Virus record (IMG/VR): IMGVR_UViG_3300044641_010300
Location: 1-60,331 of that record
Length of the DNA stretch: 60,331 bases
Origin: a virus
Reading direction: 5' to 3' (one strand)
In this document: in pieces, positions 29,039 through 38,144 of the stretch
Layout of the letters: each line of letters starts with the position of its first letter
How positions within the stretch are numbered: position 1 is the stretch's first letter
Position numbers and translations under genes: made by a program
Notes under the pieces: generated by a model
What the model saw: the letters and a program-made list of their open reading frames with translations, nothing else
What the model was told of the DNA's origin: nothing
The model's database searches: none

Positions 29039-29707
29039 TTATCTAGTTTTACTCACCGTAGAAAGATGGTCAGGAGTAGAAGGAACCACGGGAGGAGAAG
29101 TGGGAGCACCCAGATTACCAACATGGGTGTGTGAATTAAAATAAGTTTGAAAGGTATTACCTTTTATCACTGCCTCGATGGCAGCTTCGCCCAGTTCTAT
29201 ATTATTAGAGTTAATAATCACTTTGTTATTTTCCATCCGAATTTGGTCTTGCCCCATTTCAATTACGATTCTCAGCTGACCCCCATCTTGAGTATCCAAT
29301 TGAATTTTAGCATTTCCCAGAGAAAAAACAGCTCCCTTTTTTTTAGTGTAAAATAATGTTAAAGGTCCAGGCTCAGCCTCTGTGTCATACATAAGAACCT
29401 GTGCGCCTTCATAGGAGTCAGCTATCTCGGCTAACATGTCCTGGGCATAGTCCTTCTCCCCATAATAGTTCATCTTGTAGTAATTCTGGCCATCGAACTG
29501 AACGACAACAACAGCTCCTAATTTTGGGATAGAAATGGTACCCGCTCCGCCCCTTCCAAAAGACAACCCACTGATTTGACTAGCCCACGGAATGTCCTGG
29601 TCCTCCAAACCATCAAACAATCCAAAAACTCTGATTCTAGCTCGGCCAGATTTTCTGGGATCGTTGATATCTACAACCTGTCCTAAATAAAAACGGGGGC
29701 TTGACAT
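29039..29707 (-). CDS. Baseplate spike protein, gp5/gpV-like OB-fold
   Basis: This 222-residue protein has the gp5 OB-fold signature at its start: FYLGQVVDINDPRKSGRARI, then VFGLFDGLEDQDIPWA and an SIPKLGAVVVVQFDG segment. The C-terminal part carries the short strand repeats and the FNSHTHVGNLGAPTSPP motif commonly seen at the end of spike proteins (DSHTH-like). It lacks the lysozyme domain of T4 gp5. The gp5/gpV protein forms the trimeric needle under the hub that pierces the outer membrane. It overlaps the start of the VYP-repeat gene by one base and precedes the 915-residue gene by two bases. Confidence 0.85.
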   Translation of the reverse strand: MSSPRFYLGQVVDINDPRKSGRARIRVFGLFDGLEDQDIPWASQISGLSFGRGGAGTISIPKLGAVVVVQFDGQNYYKMNYYGEKDYAQDMLAEIADSYEGAQVLMYDTEAEPGPLTLFYTKKKGAVFSLGNAKIQLDTQDGGQLRIVIEMGQDQIRMENNKVIINSNNIELGEAAIEAVIKGNTFQTYFNSHTHVGNLGAPTSPPVVPSTPDHLSTVSKTR

Positions 29708-32067
29708 TACTGTTCGTCTTCTATTTCTTCAGTGGGATTAAAAGTACCTAAACTAGGGTTAAATTTAGTAGAAGGTTTCATGTTTCCTAAATTCAAAGGA
29801 GGCTCTATGATAAAATCTCCTACTGTGGGGGGATAAACATCCCCAAGACCACCTTGAATAGGCCTTGCCCTCGGGATCTCATAGACAGATCCAGGAGGTT
29901 CAGTAAAAGAATTTTCTCTGGCTCTAAGCTCTCCTGCTATATTTGCAAAAGTGCTAGGAGCATAAACTTGTTCACGTGGCAAAGAGTCTGTAAAGTTGTT
30001 TTCTGTATAAACATCTCCTCGAGTGATGGGGTAAACCCGATCAGGAACTCCCAAATCCGGTCCAGGTACACCAGAATAAATGTCCCCTATGGGATCAGTG
30101 GGATAAACCCTATCAGGTACACCCAAATCTCTACCTGGAACATCCGTATAAACATCTCCTCCGGGAATAGGATAAACTCGATCGGGAACTCCTAGATCTG
30201 GCCCAGGTACATCCTCGTATACATCCCCACTTGTAACTGGATACACCCGATCGGGAACACCGAGATCTGAACCAGGAACTTGGTCATAAACATCTCCCAC
30301 TGGATTTGGATAAACTCGATCAGGAACTCCCAGATCTGTCCCTGGTACATCCGGGTAAACATCCCCAACAGGTCGAGGATAAACTCGATCCGGGGGTCCT
30401 AAATCGAGTCCAGGTACCGTATCATAAACGTCTCCTGTAGGAACGGGATAAACCCGATCAGGAGGACCTAAATCCTGGCCAGGTACAGAATCATACACGT
30501 CTCCAGTAGGGGGTGGATAAACTCTACCTGGAGCTCCTAGATCAGTACCGGGAACTCTGGGGTACACGTCTTCCGGAGGAGAAATTGGAGGGTAGGCTCT
30601 TTCTGGTGGACCTCCCAATCCCACCTTTTGCGGGTTGGGCAAATTGCCTTTGAAAATGTTATCTATGCCGGTTGACGCTGCTCCATTGAGGAAATTTTGA
30701 GCATCGTTAAAGTTAAATCCATTTGGGGTAACCATTCTCCCAATTTGAGATGGATTGAAAGAATAAATGTTGCCTAGGAGGGATTGGTTTAATCCAGACA
30801 GAGCAGGATTGACAAATTGGTTGACCCCTTCATTAACCAAATCGTTGACAGCAGCAGAAGTGAAATTGGTTATCAATTCATTAGCTTGGCTGGCGATGGT
30901 TTCCAAAGTTAAGGCGGCAGTTTGTACAGAAGATCTTGATTGGTATGCCCCATCTGCTAGAATCAAGGGTTTTTTATCGTTTCGAATGTTGGGATATTGA
31001 TTTTTCATTCTGACTTTCCCCACGTGAATCTTAAAACTTTGTTTGGCCATCAGTGAATCTGCCGAGGAGCTACCCATATCAATTGTAGAAGCTAGAGGAG
31101 TGCTGGTGCTAAAATCAAATTCACACTGGTGACACTCATAAATAAAAACGGGTTTGATGCCACTTTGATCTTGTTGATTGCGGAAAGCCTGCACATCATT
31201 TTGTAAACCAGATTGACCAAACACATTCGACACAAAACTGGTAAAAGAGTTGCCTGGATTTCCGGACACATTTTCGATGGGGTCTTCTATGCCCAGATTT
31301 TGAATATTAGAACCAGGATTGCGATTGGTGGTTAAAACATTAGATAAATTATCTAAAGAAGCCAAAACAGTTGACGCACCAGTTAGTCTAGAGGTTTTAA
31401 AGAAATTCCTAATTTCCGTCACGAAAATATACATCGTGAATTTTCTCAAATTTCTGGGCACTAGCCATCTCATGTTATCGGCATCGAACATAGCGGTTTC
31501 GTACAAGTCTGCCAAAGCAGAAATTCTCAAATTCAAGGATTCTAAGCAACCAATTGTTAAAGTTTTACCGTCTGTTTTTTGGGGATTGAATCCATCAAAA
31601 CCCGCTTCATCTTGGAAACCAGTTCTGGTAATTTTATCTAATTTATCTAATCCTTCAATGGATTGAAAAAACCAAGGAGAATTATTATTAATATTATTTA
31701 ATAAAACCTGAAATTGTCGCAAAGCATTGGCTCTTTTGATACGATCGGATTCTGCTCCAAAAGCTCCTTCTCTCTGTAACAAATAATTGTAAGTGGAATA
31801 ATAAATAGGTCCACCTAAATTGTAAGCAGGTTGTCCAAAAGGGTTTTCAAGTCCTGATGCCATCCCGGCCCCATTGCCGGCGGTATAATTGGCGATTCGC
31901 AGCAATGGACTCGGAGCCCAACCATATTCAGGATTGACAGGTAAGGTGCCAAAATCAAAGACAAACTTGAAACCCAAATATGTGGGGTCCTCATTTTTTC
32001 CCTGATCTGAAAGTCTAAATCCTTTCAAAAACAAATTTCTATTTCTGTCTGTGGCCTGAATTCCCAT
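29707..32067 (-). CDS. Baseplate/tail protein with C-terminal VYP tandem repeats
   Basis: The first 450 or so residues of this 786-residue protein are a globular part. It starts with KGFRLSDQGKNEDPTYLGFKF and ends in Asn/Gln-rich helices. The remainder is a run of eight 23-residue repeats, GDVYDSVPGQDLGPPDRVYP and variants, preceded by related degenerate text and ending in a ninth partial copy. A tail of about 80 residues, containing PPTVGDFIIEPPLNL, follows. The repeats are rich in P, G, D, V and Y and look like extended or polyproline-like beta turns. The gene lies between the gp27/gpD-like hub gene and the spike gene, so it probably binds the hub or central needle. The family is unknown. 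Confidence 0.75.
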   Translation of the reverse strand: MGIQATDRNRNLFLKGFRLSDQGKNEDPTYLGFKFVFDFGTLPVNPEYGWAPSPLLRIANYTAGNGAGMASGLENPFGQPAYNLGGPIYYSTYNYLLQREGAFGAESDRIKRANALRQFQVLLNNINNNSPWFFQSIEGLDKLDKITRTGFQDEAGFDGFNPQKTDGKTLTIGCLESLNLRISALADLYETAMFDADNMRWLVPRNLRKFTMYIFVTEIRNFFKTSRLTGASTVLASLDNLSNVLTTNRNPGSNIQNLGIEDPIENVSGNPGNSFTSFVSNVFGQSGLQNDVQAFRNQQDQSGIKPVFIYECHQCEFDFSTSTPLASTIDMGSSSADSLMAKQSFKIHVGKVRMKNQYPNIRNDKKPLILADGAYQSRSSVQTAALTLETIASQANELITNFTSAAVNDLVNEGVNQFVNPALSGLNQSLLGNIYSFNPSQIGRMVTPNGFNFNDAQNFLNGAASTGIDNIFKGNLPNPQKVGLGGPPERAYPPISPPEDVYPRVPGTDLGAPGRVYPPPTGDVYDSVPGQDLGPPDRVYPVPTGDVYDTVPGLDLGPPDRVYPRPVGDVYPDVPGTDLGVPDRVYPNPVGDVYDQVPGSDLGVPDRVYPVTSGDVYEDVPGPDLGVPDRVYPIPGGDVYTDVPGRDLGVPDRVYPTDPIGDIYSGVPGPDLGVPDRVYPITRGDVYTENNFTDSLPREQVYAPSTFANIAGELRARENSFTEPPGSVYEIPRARPIQGGLGDVYPPTVGDFIIEPPLNLGNMKPSTKFNPSLGTFNPTEEIEDEQ
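30019..30573 (-). repeat. In-frame 69-base tandem repeat, eight copies
   Basis: Eight units encode GDVYxxVPGxDLGxPDRVYPxP. Seven units are 69 bases and one has a 3-base insertion (TDPIGD), so the array is 555 bases. The amino-acid pattern is well conserved, while third codon positions vary widely. Confidence 0.95.
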
Positions 32068-32075
32068 GTTCTTAT

Positions 32076-33578
32076 TTATCCTGTAATTAAATTGATCGGG
32101 AACGCTTTGGGGAATTCCCCAGCACTATTCAAAATCCATTCTCTCTTACACAAATCCAACTGCATGTAAATCCCCCTGAAAGAATCATAATTTACCTTCA
32201 TGCCCATGACGATGTAAACACCAGACAGAAATCTATCCATAACCGGGTTTATGTCTTGCTCTGGGTTTTGGTTGTTATTCGCACCGGTGTTCTCTTTTCT
32301 TTTACCTTGATCGTTCACATAGATGAAGACCGGAATTGCCATTCCTCGGTATATGCCCCCATAATAAGAAGCTGTTTCAATCTTCAAGGTGAATTTCCTT
32401 ATGTCGTCGTTGTTAATTTCATTTTGCACTAGGGCCTGGATGAAATTTTCATGCACTCCCCCGTCTTGAAAATTATTGAGAATTCCATACCAATTTTTCC
32501 TGTATTCTCTTTGATATATTTTTTCTTTTGCTCTGCCCCTTTGTAAAATCATATTTTCTCCTACATTTTCTGTGGTGATGGTTTCAACTGTGTATCTGAT
32601 GTATTTTTCTATTTCATTTTCTGTGATCAGACCTTCGTCCCAAAATTGAACTTCGTGGATATATCCCCGGTGGTTGGTGATATTGCCGGCATTTGAAATA
32701 AGAGTGTAACCTTGAATATATGTGGGTAAATCTGCGTTTCCTTTTTCATTGGTCAAAACCAAGGGAATTAATTGCTCAGATAACTCCGTTTTAGCAAAGG
32801 CGGTATCATCCGCTGTGCCTGTTGCAGAACCTCTTACAACTCGACACTCTTGAATCACATCAGAGGTGGTAATTTGATTGTTGAGATTGACAAAGTTTAG
32901 ATTGTAATAGCAATCAATAAAAGCCGTGAAAAAACTGCGGTCATCTTTATAGGATCTAGACACAACCTCTCTGATGAAATCATAGTAAGACATATTGGGA
33001 CAAATCCAAGTCATGGTATCCACAACTTCCGTTTCATTGGCAGAAAATCCCAAATCAAGATCCTGGGAAACTTGAAATAGAACATCATAAGAAGTGGAAT
33101 TTCTAAAAGCCTTTGAAACCTCGTTATACAAGGCAGGGATTCGACATTCCCCCAGAATATTGAAAGTAATATTTGTCCCTTCAGGGTTTTCAGAAACACC
33201 TGATTTGACAGTTAAAACGTTGAAGTCCATTCTGAGAGGACGATAGACAGAAACCCAACTTCGAAAATAAACAGAAACTATATCCCCATCTTTAGGATAA
33301 TTTATGTTTAAAAACATGGGATTATCCATCGAGAATTGAAATCTAATTTCGGGTAAAAATCCGGTCATATCCAATTCCAGATGGGAAAGATATTTGTCTA
33401 CAAAATACCCGTTGATGAAAACTACTGGTCTATATCCACCAAAAGATTTATCATCGGCATCCATCAAGGCATCATCTAAACCCTGATTTTCTCCTCCAGT
33501 TCTGTTGGGAACTACCAGCTGATCTAACTGAATACTGGTTCGAGCCAGATTGTTGATGATAATTTGATCTGCTGCCAT
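32076..33578 (-). CDS. Baseplate hub protein, gp27/gpD-like
   Basis: This 500-residue protein sits one gene above the spike gene, as gpD/gp27 does. Its N-terminal part contains YRPVVFINGYFVDKYLSHLE, then LPEIRFQFSMDNP and YPKDGDIVSVYFRS. This corresponds to the usual tube-like hub domain (beta strands and a K-D-G-D/V loop). The middle holds TSYDVLFQVSQDLDLGFSANE and VDTMTWICPNMSYYDFIREV, matching the typical peptide T..d.l..i....g..... and the aromatic segment before the embedded domain. The C-terminal part (YGGIYRGMAIPVFIYVNDQG) continues the hub fold. Hub proteins link tube and spike and need no catalysis. The assignment rests on pattern plus gene order. Confidence 0.65.
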   Translation of the reverse strand: MAADQIIINNLARTSIQLDQLVVPNRTGGENQGLDDALMDADDKSFGGYRPVVFINGYFVDKYLSHLELDMTGFLPEIRFQFSMDNPMFLNINYPKDGDIVSVYFRSWVSVYRPLRMDFNVLTVKSGVSENPEGTNITFNILGECRIPALYNEVSKAFRNSTSYDVLFQVSQDLDLGFSANETEVVDTMTWICPNMSYYDFIREVVSRSYKDDRSFFTAFIDCYYNLNFVNLNNQITTSDVIQECRVVRGSATGTADDTAFAKTELSEQLIPLVLTNEKGNADLPTYIQGYTLISNAGNITNHRGYIHEVQFWDEGLITENEIEKYIRYTVETITTENVGENMILQRGRAKEKIYQREYRKNWYGILNNFQDGGVHENFIQALVQNEINNDDIRKFTLKIETASYYGGIYRGMAIPVFIYVNDQGKRKENTGANNNQNPEQDINPVMDRFLSGVYIVMGMKVNYDSFRGIYMQLDLCKREWILNSAGEFPKAFPINLITG

Positions 33579-33580
33579 TT

Positions 33581-34180
33581 TTAATTCGGGATAGAATTCA
33601 AATTGCCGGCCGGATTGGCTGGTGCATTGCTGACGTCTGGTGCCAAGCCAATAACCACGTTAGTTCTAACAGTTTGTCTTTCTCCAGGTTGGGTAAAGTT
33701 TGGCGGTAAAATCTGCTCGGGTGCGTTTTTTGCTTTTGCTCTCTGTTCTAAAAATTTCTGTCTGGAGTTAGAGATTTGAAATTTCTTTTGTTCTTGTACA
33801 TTTCTGAATTGTTGGTTTGGATTCTGGGTTGTGTTAGACTGGAGTAAAGTTGCCTGTCTAAGGGTGAAGGCAGCATCTATTCTTTCTTTTTTGGCCACCA
33901 CAATCAAATTACCTTCCTTTAAGGCGAAAGGATTTGAGATCCCATTAATTTTCATCAGAGATCCAGTTAAAGAAATGTCACCGAAGGCCTGAAAAGCCAG
34001 CTGATCTGGTCTCATCTGAAATTCCTCCCGAACCAAAAAATAACGATTGATCTTCAGATTGATGTTTCTAAAATCCATGGAACCTGCGGTTAGATCCCAA
34101 ATACCGATGCCGTTACTTTGTAAATCTCGGTTAGGATTAAAGATGGTTTTATTTCTAAATAAAGTGTCAATATTTAACAT
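33581..34180 (-). CDS. LysM-domain tail/baseplate protein (gp53/gpX-like)
   Basis: This 199-residue protein carries a LysM-like segment: MRPDQLAFQAFGDISLTGSL, then MKINGISNPFALKEGNLIVV. It follows the D-x-x-A-x-x-x-Y-G...L...I...NgI.nP..l..G..l.vP pattern of LysM proteins that link tube and baseplate (P2 gpX, T4 gp53). The C-terminal half is an unstructured, Q, N, A and P rich tail. It starts 4 bases after the 654-residue gene and ends 2 bases before the hub gene, which fits the usual gpX-gpD-gpV order. It may hold the hub-tube joint or touch peptidoglycan. Confidence 0.7.
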   Translation of the reverse strand: MLNIDTLFRNKTIFNPNRDLQSNGIGIWDLTAGSMDFRNINLKINRYFLVREEFQMRPDQLAFQAFGDISLTGSLMKINGISNPFALKEGNLIVVAKKERIDAAFTLRQATLLQSNTTQNPNQQFRNVQEQKKFQISNSRQKFLEQRAKAKNAPEQILPPNFTQPGERQTVRTNVVIGLAPDVSNAPANPAGNLNSIPN

Positions 34181-34184
34181 GAGT

Positions 34185-36149
34185 TTATGGAGTAGGATTG
34201 ATGGGGCTAATCACGTTGTTTTGAATTGCTCCAGGGGTGAAATCATAATTAGAGATAAATAAATAAGGATTAGCCAAGGTAGAATCGTTGGGATCAACCG
34301 GGATAGATTGGCCATCTGTTAAAGCCTGGCTGTTTAGAGACTGGGTGTTAGAGTAAGTAGGCAAAGTTGATTGGTATAATCTACCATCACCTCGATTAAA
34401 CATCGATTCAATTTCGCCCCTTTCGCGATCTCTGCCGTGCTCCATAGTAAATGTGGCTATAATTTCGGTGGGAAAATCGTCAGGACCCAACACTTCACCA
34501 AAATCAATGTCTAAATTTGTGCAGGCCAAATTTCCAATCATGGCGATAGGATTCATGGGGTTTCCCACCACCAGATGCCATTCCCCCACAGGTGCTCCAG
34601 TTTTAAGGGATAAGGGCGCCTGGAATTTTTCAATTAGATCATCCGCCAAAGAATAGGCCAAAATGTTACCCAAAGGTCCATCAATCTCTTTCGCCAATGC
34701 CTGAGCTCCACCTCCTCCTGCTTCAATCTGGGCTAACATAGTTTGGATTTGGGCTGTAGATTTTTGAATGTCGCTGGTGAATTTTTTCAGTTGTTGAGCC
34801 TGTGGATCATCATTGGTGGTTCCATCGGGATCGGCCAAATATTTAATTGTGGTTTTGACCCATCCGATAGGATCGGAATAAAACGACATCAAACCTTTAT
34901 CTCCCCCAGGAAAGCCTATGGGAAAGAATCCGTTGTCATATCTAACATCGGGAGTTAAAAAATTTCCATAGTTAGTTCCCAGACCTAGGAGATTTCCAAT
35001 AATATCCACCAAAGCAGCCTTGGTATTTACCTCTCCAACGGAGGTTAGCTCATAGTGAAATTTGAGTATAATGGGTCCTGCTTCATAAGTCAAACCCCTG
35101 CCTCTCATCAAAGTTTTATCCACCGTATCTACCGCATTAAAAATAAAATCTGATAAAGGACCATTGTTGGAATTTTGCATTTTATCCCTCAGAGCATTAT
35201 TAATTTTTGGAATTGTTATTCCGCCCCTTCCAGAATCCGTAGAAGAAATGATCACCGAAGCTACGTCGCCCAGGGCTCCAAATAAAGCACCACCTCCTAA
35301 AATATTAGCCGATGTTCCCAAAGCTCTACCCAAAACTGATTTAAAAAAACCTTGGTCAAAACCTTCAACTTTAGCTATTTCTGCTTGAGTTTTAGGGTCA
35401 AATTTCAAACCAGTTGAAAAAGACAAAATGTCATTTAAAGTGTTTCCGGTCTGTCCACCCCACCAGGTGACTGCTTGAGCGACCGGCCGTCCAGCCCCCT
35501 CTTTTTTGAAAGCATCAGATTGATTAAGGTCAGGGGGAAGAGATAAATTATCCCTCATGGGAGCAGGGAATCTGCGCAGGGTAATCATGTAATTATTAGG
35601 AATTGTTCCATAATATTTACAATACAAAAAGTCTCTCCAATAATAAGGAGCAGATGCTCCACCAATAATTTTACCTGGATTGCCAATCGTATTGTTACCG
35701 GTGTTGGTTGTGTTTCCCATCTGACCTGGCTGGGTAGAGGCCATGGTTTCATTGCTGGCTCTGACTAAAGCTCCGGCGGATGGATTTTTAGATGCTACCG
35801 AAGAAATTGCCGGGTTGAACTGAGTTTGTTCAGATTGGTAATATTCTTGACGGAAAGTATTTGAATTGTTTGAAAAAGAATAAAAAAGAAATTGTCCATA
35901 TTTGGCATCATCTCCATATAAATTGGCAGCATTATAAAAGAGAGATCTGGCAGTGGGTCCTTTGTTGGGATTTACCGACCCCAGATTAGAAAATCTAGAA
36001 ACGATGTCATTCGAAATCTCTTGTTGAGAAGCTTCTCTTGATCCAAACCAATAATCCTTTAACAAAGGATTTAAATTCTGATCCGCAAGAGAAAAGGTGT
36101 TACCTGGGGTGGATACATTTGTTCCTTGAAAAGAACTGTTGTTTGGCAT
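34185..36149 (-). CDS. Tail tube/baseplate junction protein, gp48/gp54-like candidate
   Basis: This 654-residue protein has an N-terminal half rich in N, Q, S and G and a conserved-looking aromatic segment, YYWRDFLYCKYYGTIPNNYM. A glycine and alanine rich stretch (GTSANILGGGALFGALGD) follows. The C-terminal domain has the tube-like pattern GEWHLVVGNPMNPIAMIGN, then FGEVLGPDDFPTEIIATFTM and EIESMFNRGDGRLY. This last part resembles the tail-tube-fold repeats of gp48/gp54, which start tube polymerisation on the hub. It lies directly above the LysM gene, where a tube-initiating protein is expected. Assignment is by fold-like pattern and position; a plain virion protein is the alternative. Confidence 0.5.
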   Translation of the reverse strand: MPNNSSFQGTNVSTPGNTFSLADQNLNPLLKDYWFGSREASQQEISNDIVSRFSNLGSVNPNKGPTARSLFYNAANLYGDDAKYGQFLFYSFSNNSNTFRQEYYQSEQTQFNPAISSVASKNPSAGALVRASNETMASTQPGQMGNTTNTGNNTIGNPGKIIGGASAPYYWRDFLYCKYYGTIPNNYMITLRRFPAPMRDNLSLPPDLNQSDAFKKEGAGRPVAQAVTWWGGQTGNTLNDILSFSTGLKFDPKTQAEIAKVEGFDQGFFKSVLGRALGTSANILGGGALFGALGDVASVIISSTDSGRGGITIPKINNALRDKMQNSNNGPLSDFIFNAVDTVDKTLMRGRGLTYEAGPIILKFHYELTSVGEVNTKAALVDIIGNLLGLGTNYGNFLTPDVRYDNGFFPIGFPGGDKGLMSFYSDPIGWVKTTIKYLADPDGTTNDDPQAQQLKKFTSDIQKSTAQIQTMLAQIEAGGGGAQALAKEIDGPLGNILAYSLADDLIEKFQAPLSLKTGAPVGEWHLVVGNPMNPIAMIGNLACTNLDIDFGEVLGPDDFPTEIIATFTMEHGRDRERGEIESMFNRGDGRLYQSTLPTYSNTQSLNSQALTDGQSIPVDPNDSTLANPYLFISNYDFTPGAIQNNVISPINPTP

Positions 36150-36166
36150 TTATCTCATACAAATTT

Positions 36167-36499
36167 TTAAACCATTTCTATCTTAAACTCAAAATTATCT
36201 CCATATTCTTGTAAAAAACAAGTCAGATTTTCAATAAAATCTGGGGAGATATTTTTGTGGACGATCAAAATGGTGTTATTCTTTGTATTATATATCCCCT
36301 GGTCTATTTTCCTACGAACAGTGTAATTTATGATGAATTCAGACTCTTGAGTTAAATTTTGATTATTATATCCCAGTTCGCGGATAACCTTCCCAATATC
36401 TATAAGATAGAAGTCTGAATAACCAAAGAATTTTCTTTTAGCCTCTTTGGCAGAGCATTCGGTCAGAAAAAATTTGAATCCAGCCAAACAATCAATCAT
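36167..36499 (-). CDS. Small protein of unknown function
   Basis: This 110-residue protein is not recognised. Its C-terminal half has an alternating hydrophobic strand and helix (NTILIVHKNISPDFIENLTC, then LQEYGDNFEFKIEMV) that could be a small alpha/beta domain. It starts next to the stop of the 107-residue gene (1-base gap) and ends 17 bases before the 654-residue tail gene, so it is in the same operon. No motif or membrane segment was found. Confidence 0.7.
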   Translation of the reverse strand: MIDCLAGFKFFLTECSAKEAKRKFFGYSDFYLIDIGKVIRELGYNNQNLTQESEFIINYTVRRKIDQGIYNTKNNTILIVHKNISPDFIENLTCFLQEYGDNFEFKIEMV

Positions 36500-36500
36500 A

Positions 36501-36824
36501 CTATTTTGGGTTATCTGGGATCTCTATTTCAGACGATCCCTCGGGTTTGAATTCGCTTAAAAAATCGAACGAATTCAAATTAGTTCCAAAATTCTCTTCA
36601 TTATTGTTTTTTTCAATCGCCAAATTTTCCAAGTTTTTATTAGTTAAAATCCTACCTGCCTGAATTTCTTGATTCATAATATTTTGGAGATGGATGGTGT
36701 GAAATTGTTTACCCATCTGATGTGCTCTCCTGACTCTTTCTCTAAAAGATAACACGGATTCATCTTTTTTAAGATACCCCAAAGATTTTGCAAGTGCCCT
36801 TCTGGCTTTTCTAGCTTGACTCAT
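36501..36824 (-). CDS. Small basic protein of unknown function
   Basis: This 107-residue protein starts SQARKARRALAKSLGYLKKD, a highly basic N-terminal helix that suggests nucleic-acid or head contact, and ends in an acidic, N and S rich tail. It lies between the Nudix gene (5 bases) and the 110-residue gene (1 base). No family recognised. Confidence 0.7.
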   Translation of the reverse strand: MSQARKARRALAKSLGYLKKDESVLSFRERVRRAHQMGKQFHTIHLQNIMNQEIQAGRILTNKNLENLAIEKNNNEENFGTNLNSFDFLSEFKPEGSSEIEIPDNPK

Positions 36825-36829
36825 ATAAT

Positions 36830-37411
36830 TTAAATTGAAAATTTAAAACCTTTGCTTTTTTCCAAACCCTCTTGTTTGTTTTGCACATCGAATCCCAAGA
36901 CGAATTTGAACAGCTTCAGAAAAAGTCCAGGTATAAAAATATCTTTATGTTTGACAACATCGTTTGCTGAAATAAATTTGAATTCTATTAAATTCTCCTT
37001 CTCGTTGTTATCTGGATTTGGTTCTCCCTTTACAACATCTGTAACGTCCACTGCAAAACAAGGTTGTTCATGGTCGACAAATTTGGAAGCGGTAACAGAT
37101 CCTAAATAAAACCACCTTTTGTTGTCTTGTACATCATAGCCACTTTCTTCTTTTAGTTCTCTCTTGGCGGTCGAAAGTAAATCTGGATCTTCTTCTTCGG
37201 TAGTACCAGTAATTAAGGAAATAGACATGCCTCCATCTCTAAAAGGATTTGGTTCTTTTAGAACTCCGATGGACAGGGGTAAACCTTGTTCATCAGAAAT
37301 GAATGGCATAATCACAACGTTCGTGAAAAGAGGCACCATCCCGGTATAACCGTTTCTTTCTTCCACACGGAAGAGTTTGTTTTCAAAAAGTAAATTACTT
37401 TCCATCTTCAA
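36830..37411 (-). CDS. Nudix hydrolase
   Basis: This 193-residue protein contains the core of the Nudix box, RELKEESGY at residues 84-92. It is preceded by a less conserved first half (GTTEEEDPDLLSTAK at 69-83) with extra residues between the Gly and the helix, so the box is somewhat divergent. A strand before it (VVIMPFISDEQGLPLSIGVL) and one after (WFYLGSVTASKFVDHEQPCF) fit the fold. Nudix enzymes hydrolyse nucleoside diphosphates linked to another group; phage enzymes act on ADP-ribose, NAD(H), dNTPs or mRNA caps. The substrate cannot be read from sequence alone. The gene overlaps the end of the 214-residue gene by 17 bases; a start at the third residue (Met) would reduce that overlap. Confidence 0.85.
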   Translation of the reverse strand: MKMESNLLFENKLFRVEERNGYTGMVPLFTNVVIMPFISDEQGLPLSIGVLKEPNPFRDGGMSISLITGTTEEEDPDLLSTAKRELKEESGYDVQDNKRWFYLGSVTASKFVDHEQPCFAVDVTDVVKGEPNPDNNEKENLIEFKFISANDVVKHKDIFIPGLFLKLFKFVLGFDVQNKQEGLEKSKGFKFSI

Positions 37412-38039
37412 TTTGGTCTAAAAATTTATCGGAAGAAACTAGGTTTTTTTTCTTGTCGTAGTACGACAGTATTGATTCACCTAAAGCAGCTTTGATCTCA
37501 TCAATATCTACACCTTCAGTCACAAAATTGACGATTTCAGTGTCGGCATCTTCGAAAGAAGAAGTAAGGACGCCATATAAATTTTTCGAAGGAAGATTTA
37601 ATTTTAAGCTGATATTCACGTTAACCCAATTGTTTTTTTGTTTCTTCAACAAACTATATATCGGAGATTCCGAAAGTTGTATTGAAGAAACAGTATTGGT
37701 TTTACTTTTAACTGTCGTGGAATTCTCTCCAGTGAGTTGCTTTGGCTGGGATGGAGTAGCAGAGGCCGATGAAGCAAAGTCAATGTTTTGAGAGTGAAAA
37801 ACATCCATGTATTCCTGTACTAAATCTACATTCATTCTTCCACCAGAACGAAAACAAATAAAAGTAAATCCAGTAGATTCATCTTTTTCAATTGCTTTAA
37901 ATTTTTCTATATTTCCCATCTGATCTCCCTTCAACCATTGAAAATCTTTAGTTTGAAAGAATTCCTGGATCTCCTCTAAGCTTTTTTCTTTCCAATTCAT
38001 TTTTTTCGATTTATTAAAAAACTGCTTTAGCCATTTCAT
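37395..38039 (-). CDS. Protein of unknown function
   Basis: This 214-residue protein is not recognised. It has a basic start (MKWLKQFFNKSKKMNWKEKS), a Ser/Thr/Lys-rich linker in the middle (TGENSTTVKSKTNTVSSI), and a C-terminal domain with VNVNISLKLNLPSKNLYGVL. The linker suggests two small domains. It precedes the Nudix gene with a 17-base overlap. A possible host-type promoter lies upstream (TTG, 17 bases, TATATTTT about 30 bases before the ATG), but this is weak. Confidence 0.75.
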   Translation of the reverse strand: MKWLKQFFNKSKKMNWKEKSLEEIQEFFQTKDFQWLKGDQMGNIEKFKAIEKDESTGFTFICFRSGGRMNVDLVQEYMDVFHSQNIDFASSASATPSQPKQLTGENSTTVKSKTNTVSSIQLSESPIYSLLKKQKNNWVNVNISLKLNLPSKNLYGVLTSSFEDADTEIVNFVTEGVDIDEIKAALGESILSYYDKKKNLVSSDKFLDQIEDGK

Positions 38040-38144
38040 GTTTAAAAATTCAAAACTTTGACTTTAAAAATATACAACACAAAAGGATTCACAACTTGAT
38101 TGGATTTTATATGAAAAATGAAAAGAAAGTTCCTTTCAAAGAAC

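Noticed and set aside
30019-30573. Possible CRISPR-like or other direct-repeat array
   Set aside because: The units are contiguous with no spacers, keep the reading frame and encode a regular peptide, so this is a protein repeat. The same applies to 14863-15240 and 52001-52588.
36280-37670. Internal GATATATA copies near 36290 and 37668 as promoters
   Set aside because: They lie inside genes and are 130 bases or more from the next start, so they lack the 14-22 base spacing of the others.
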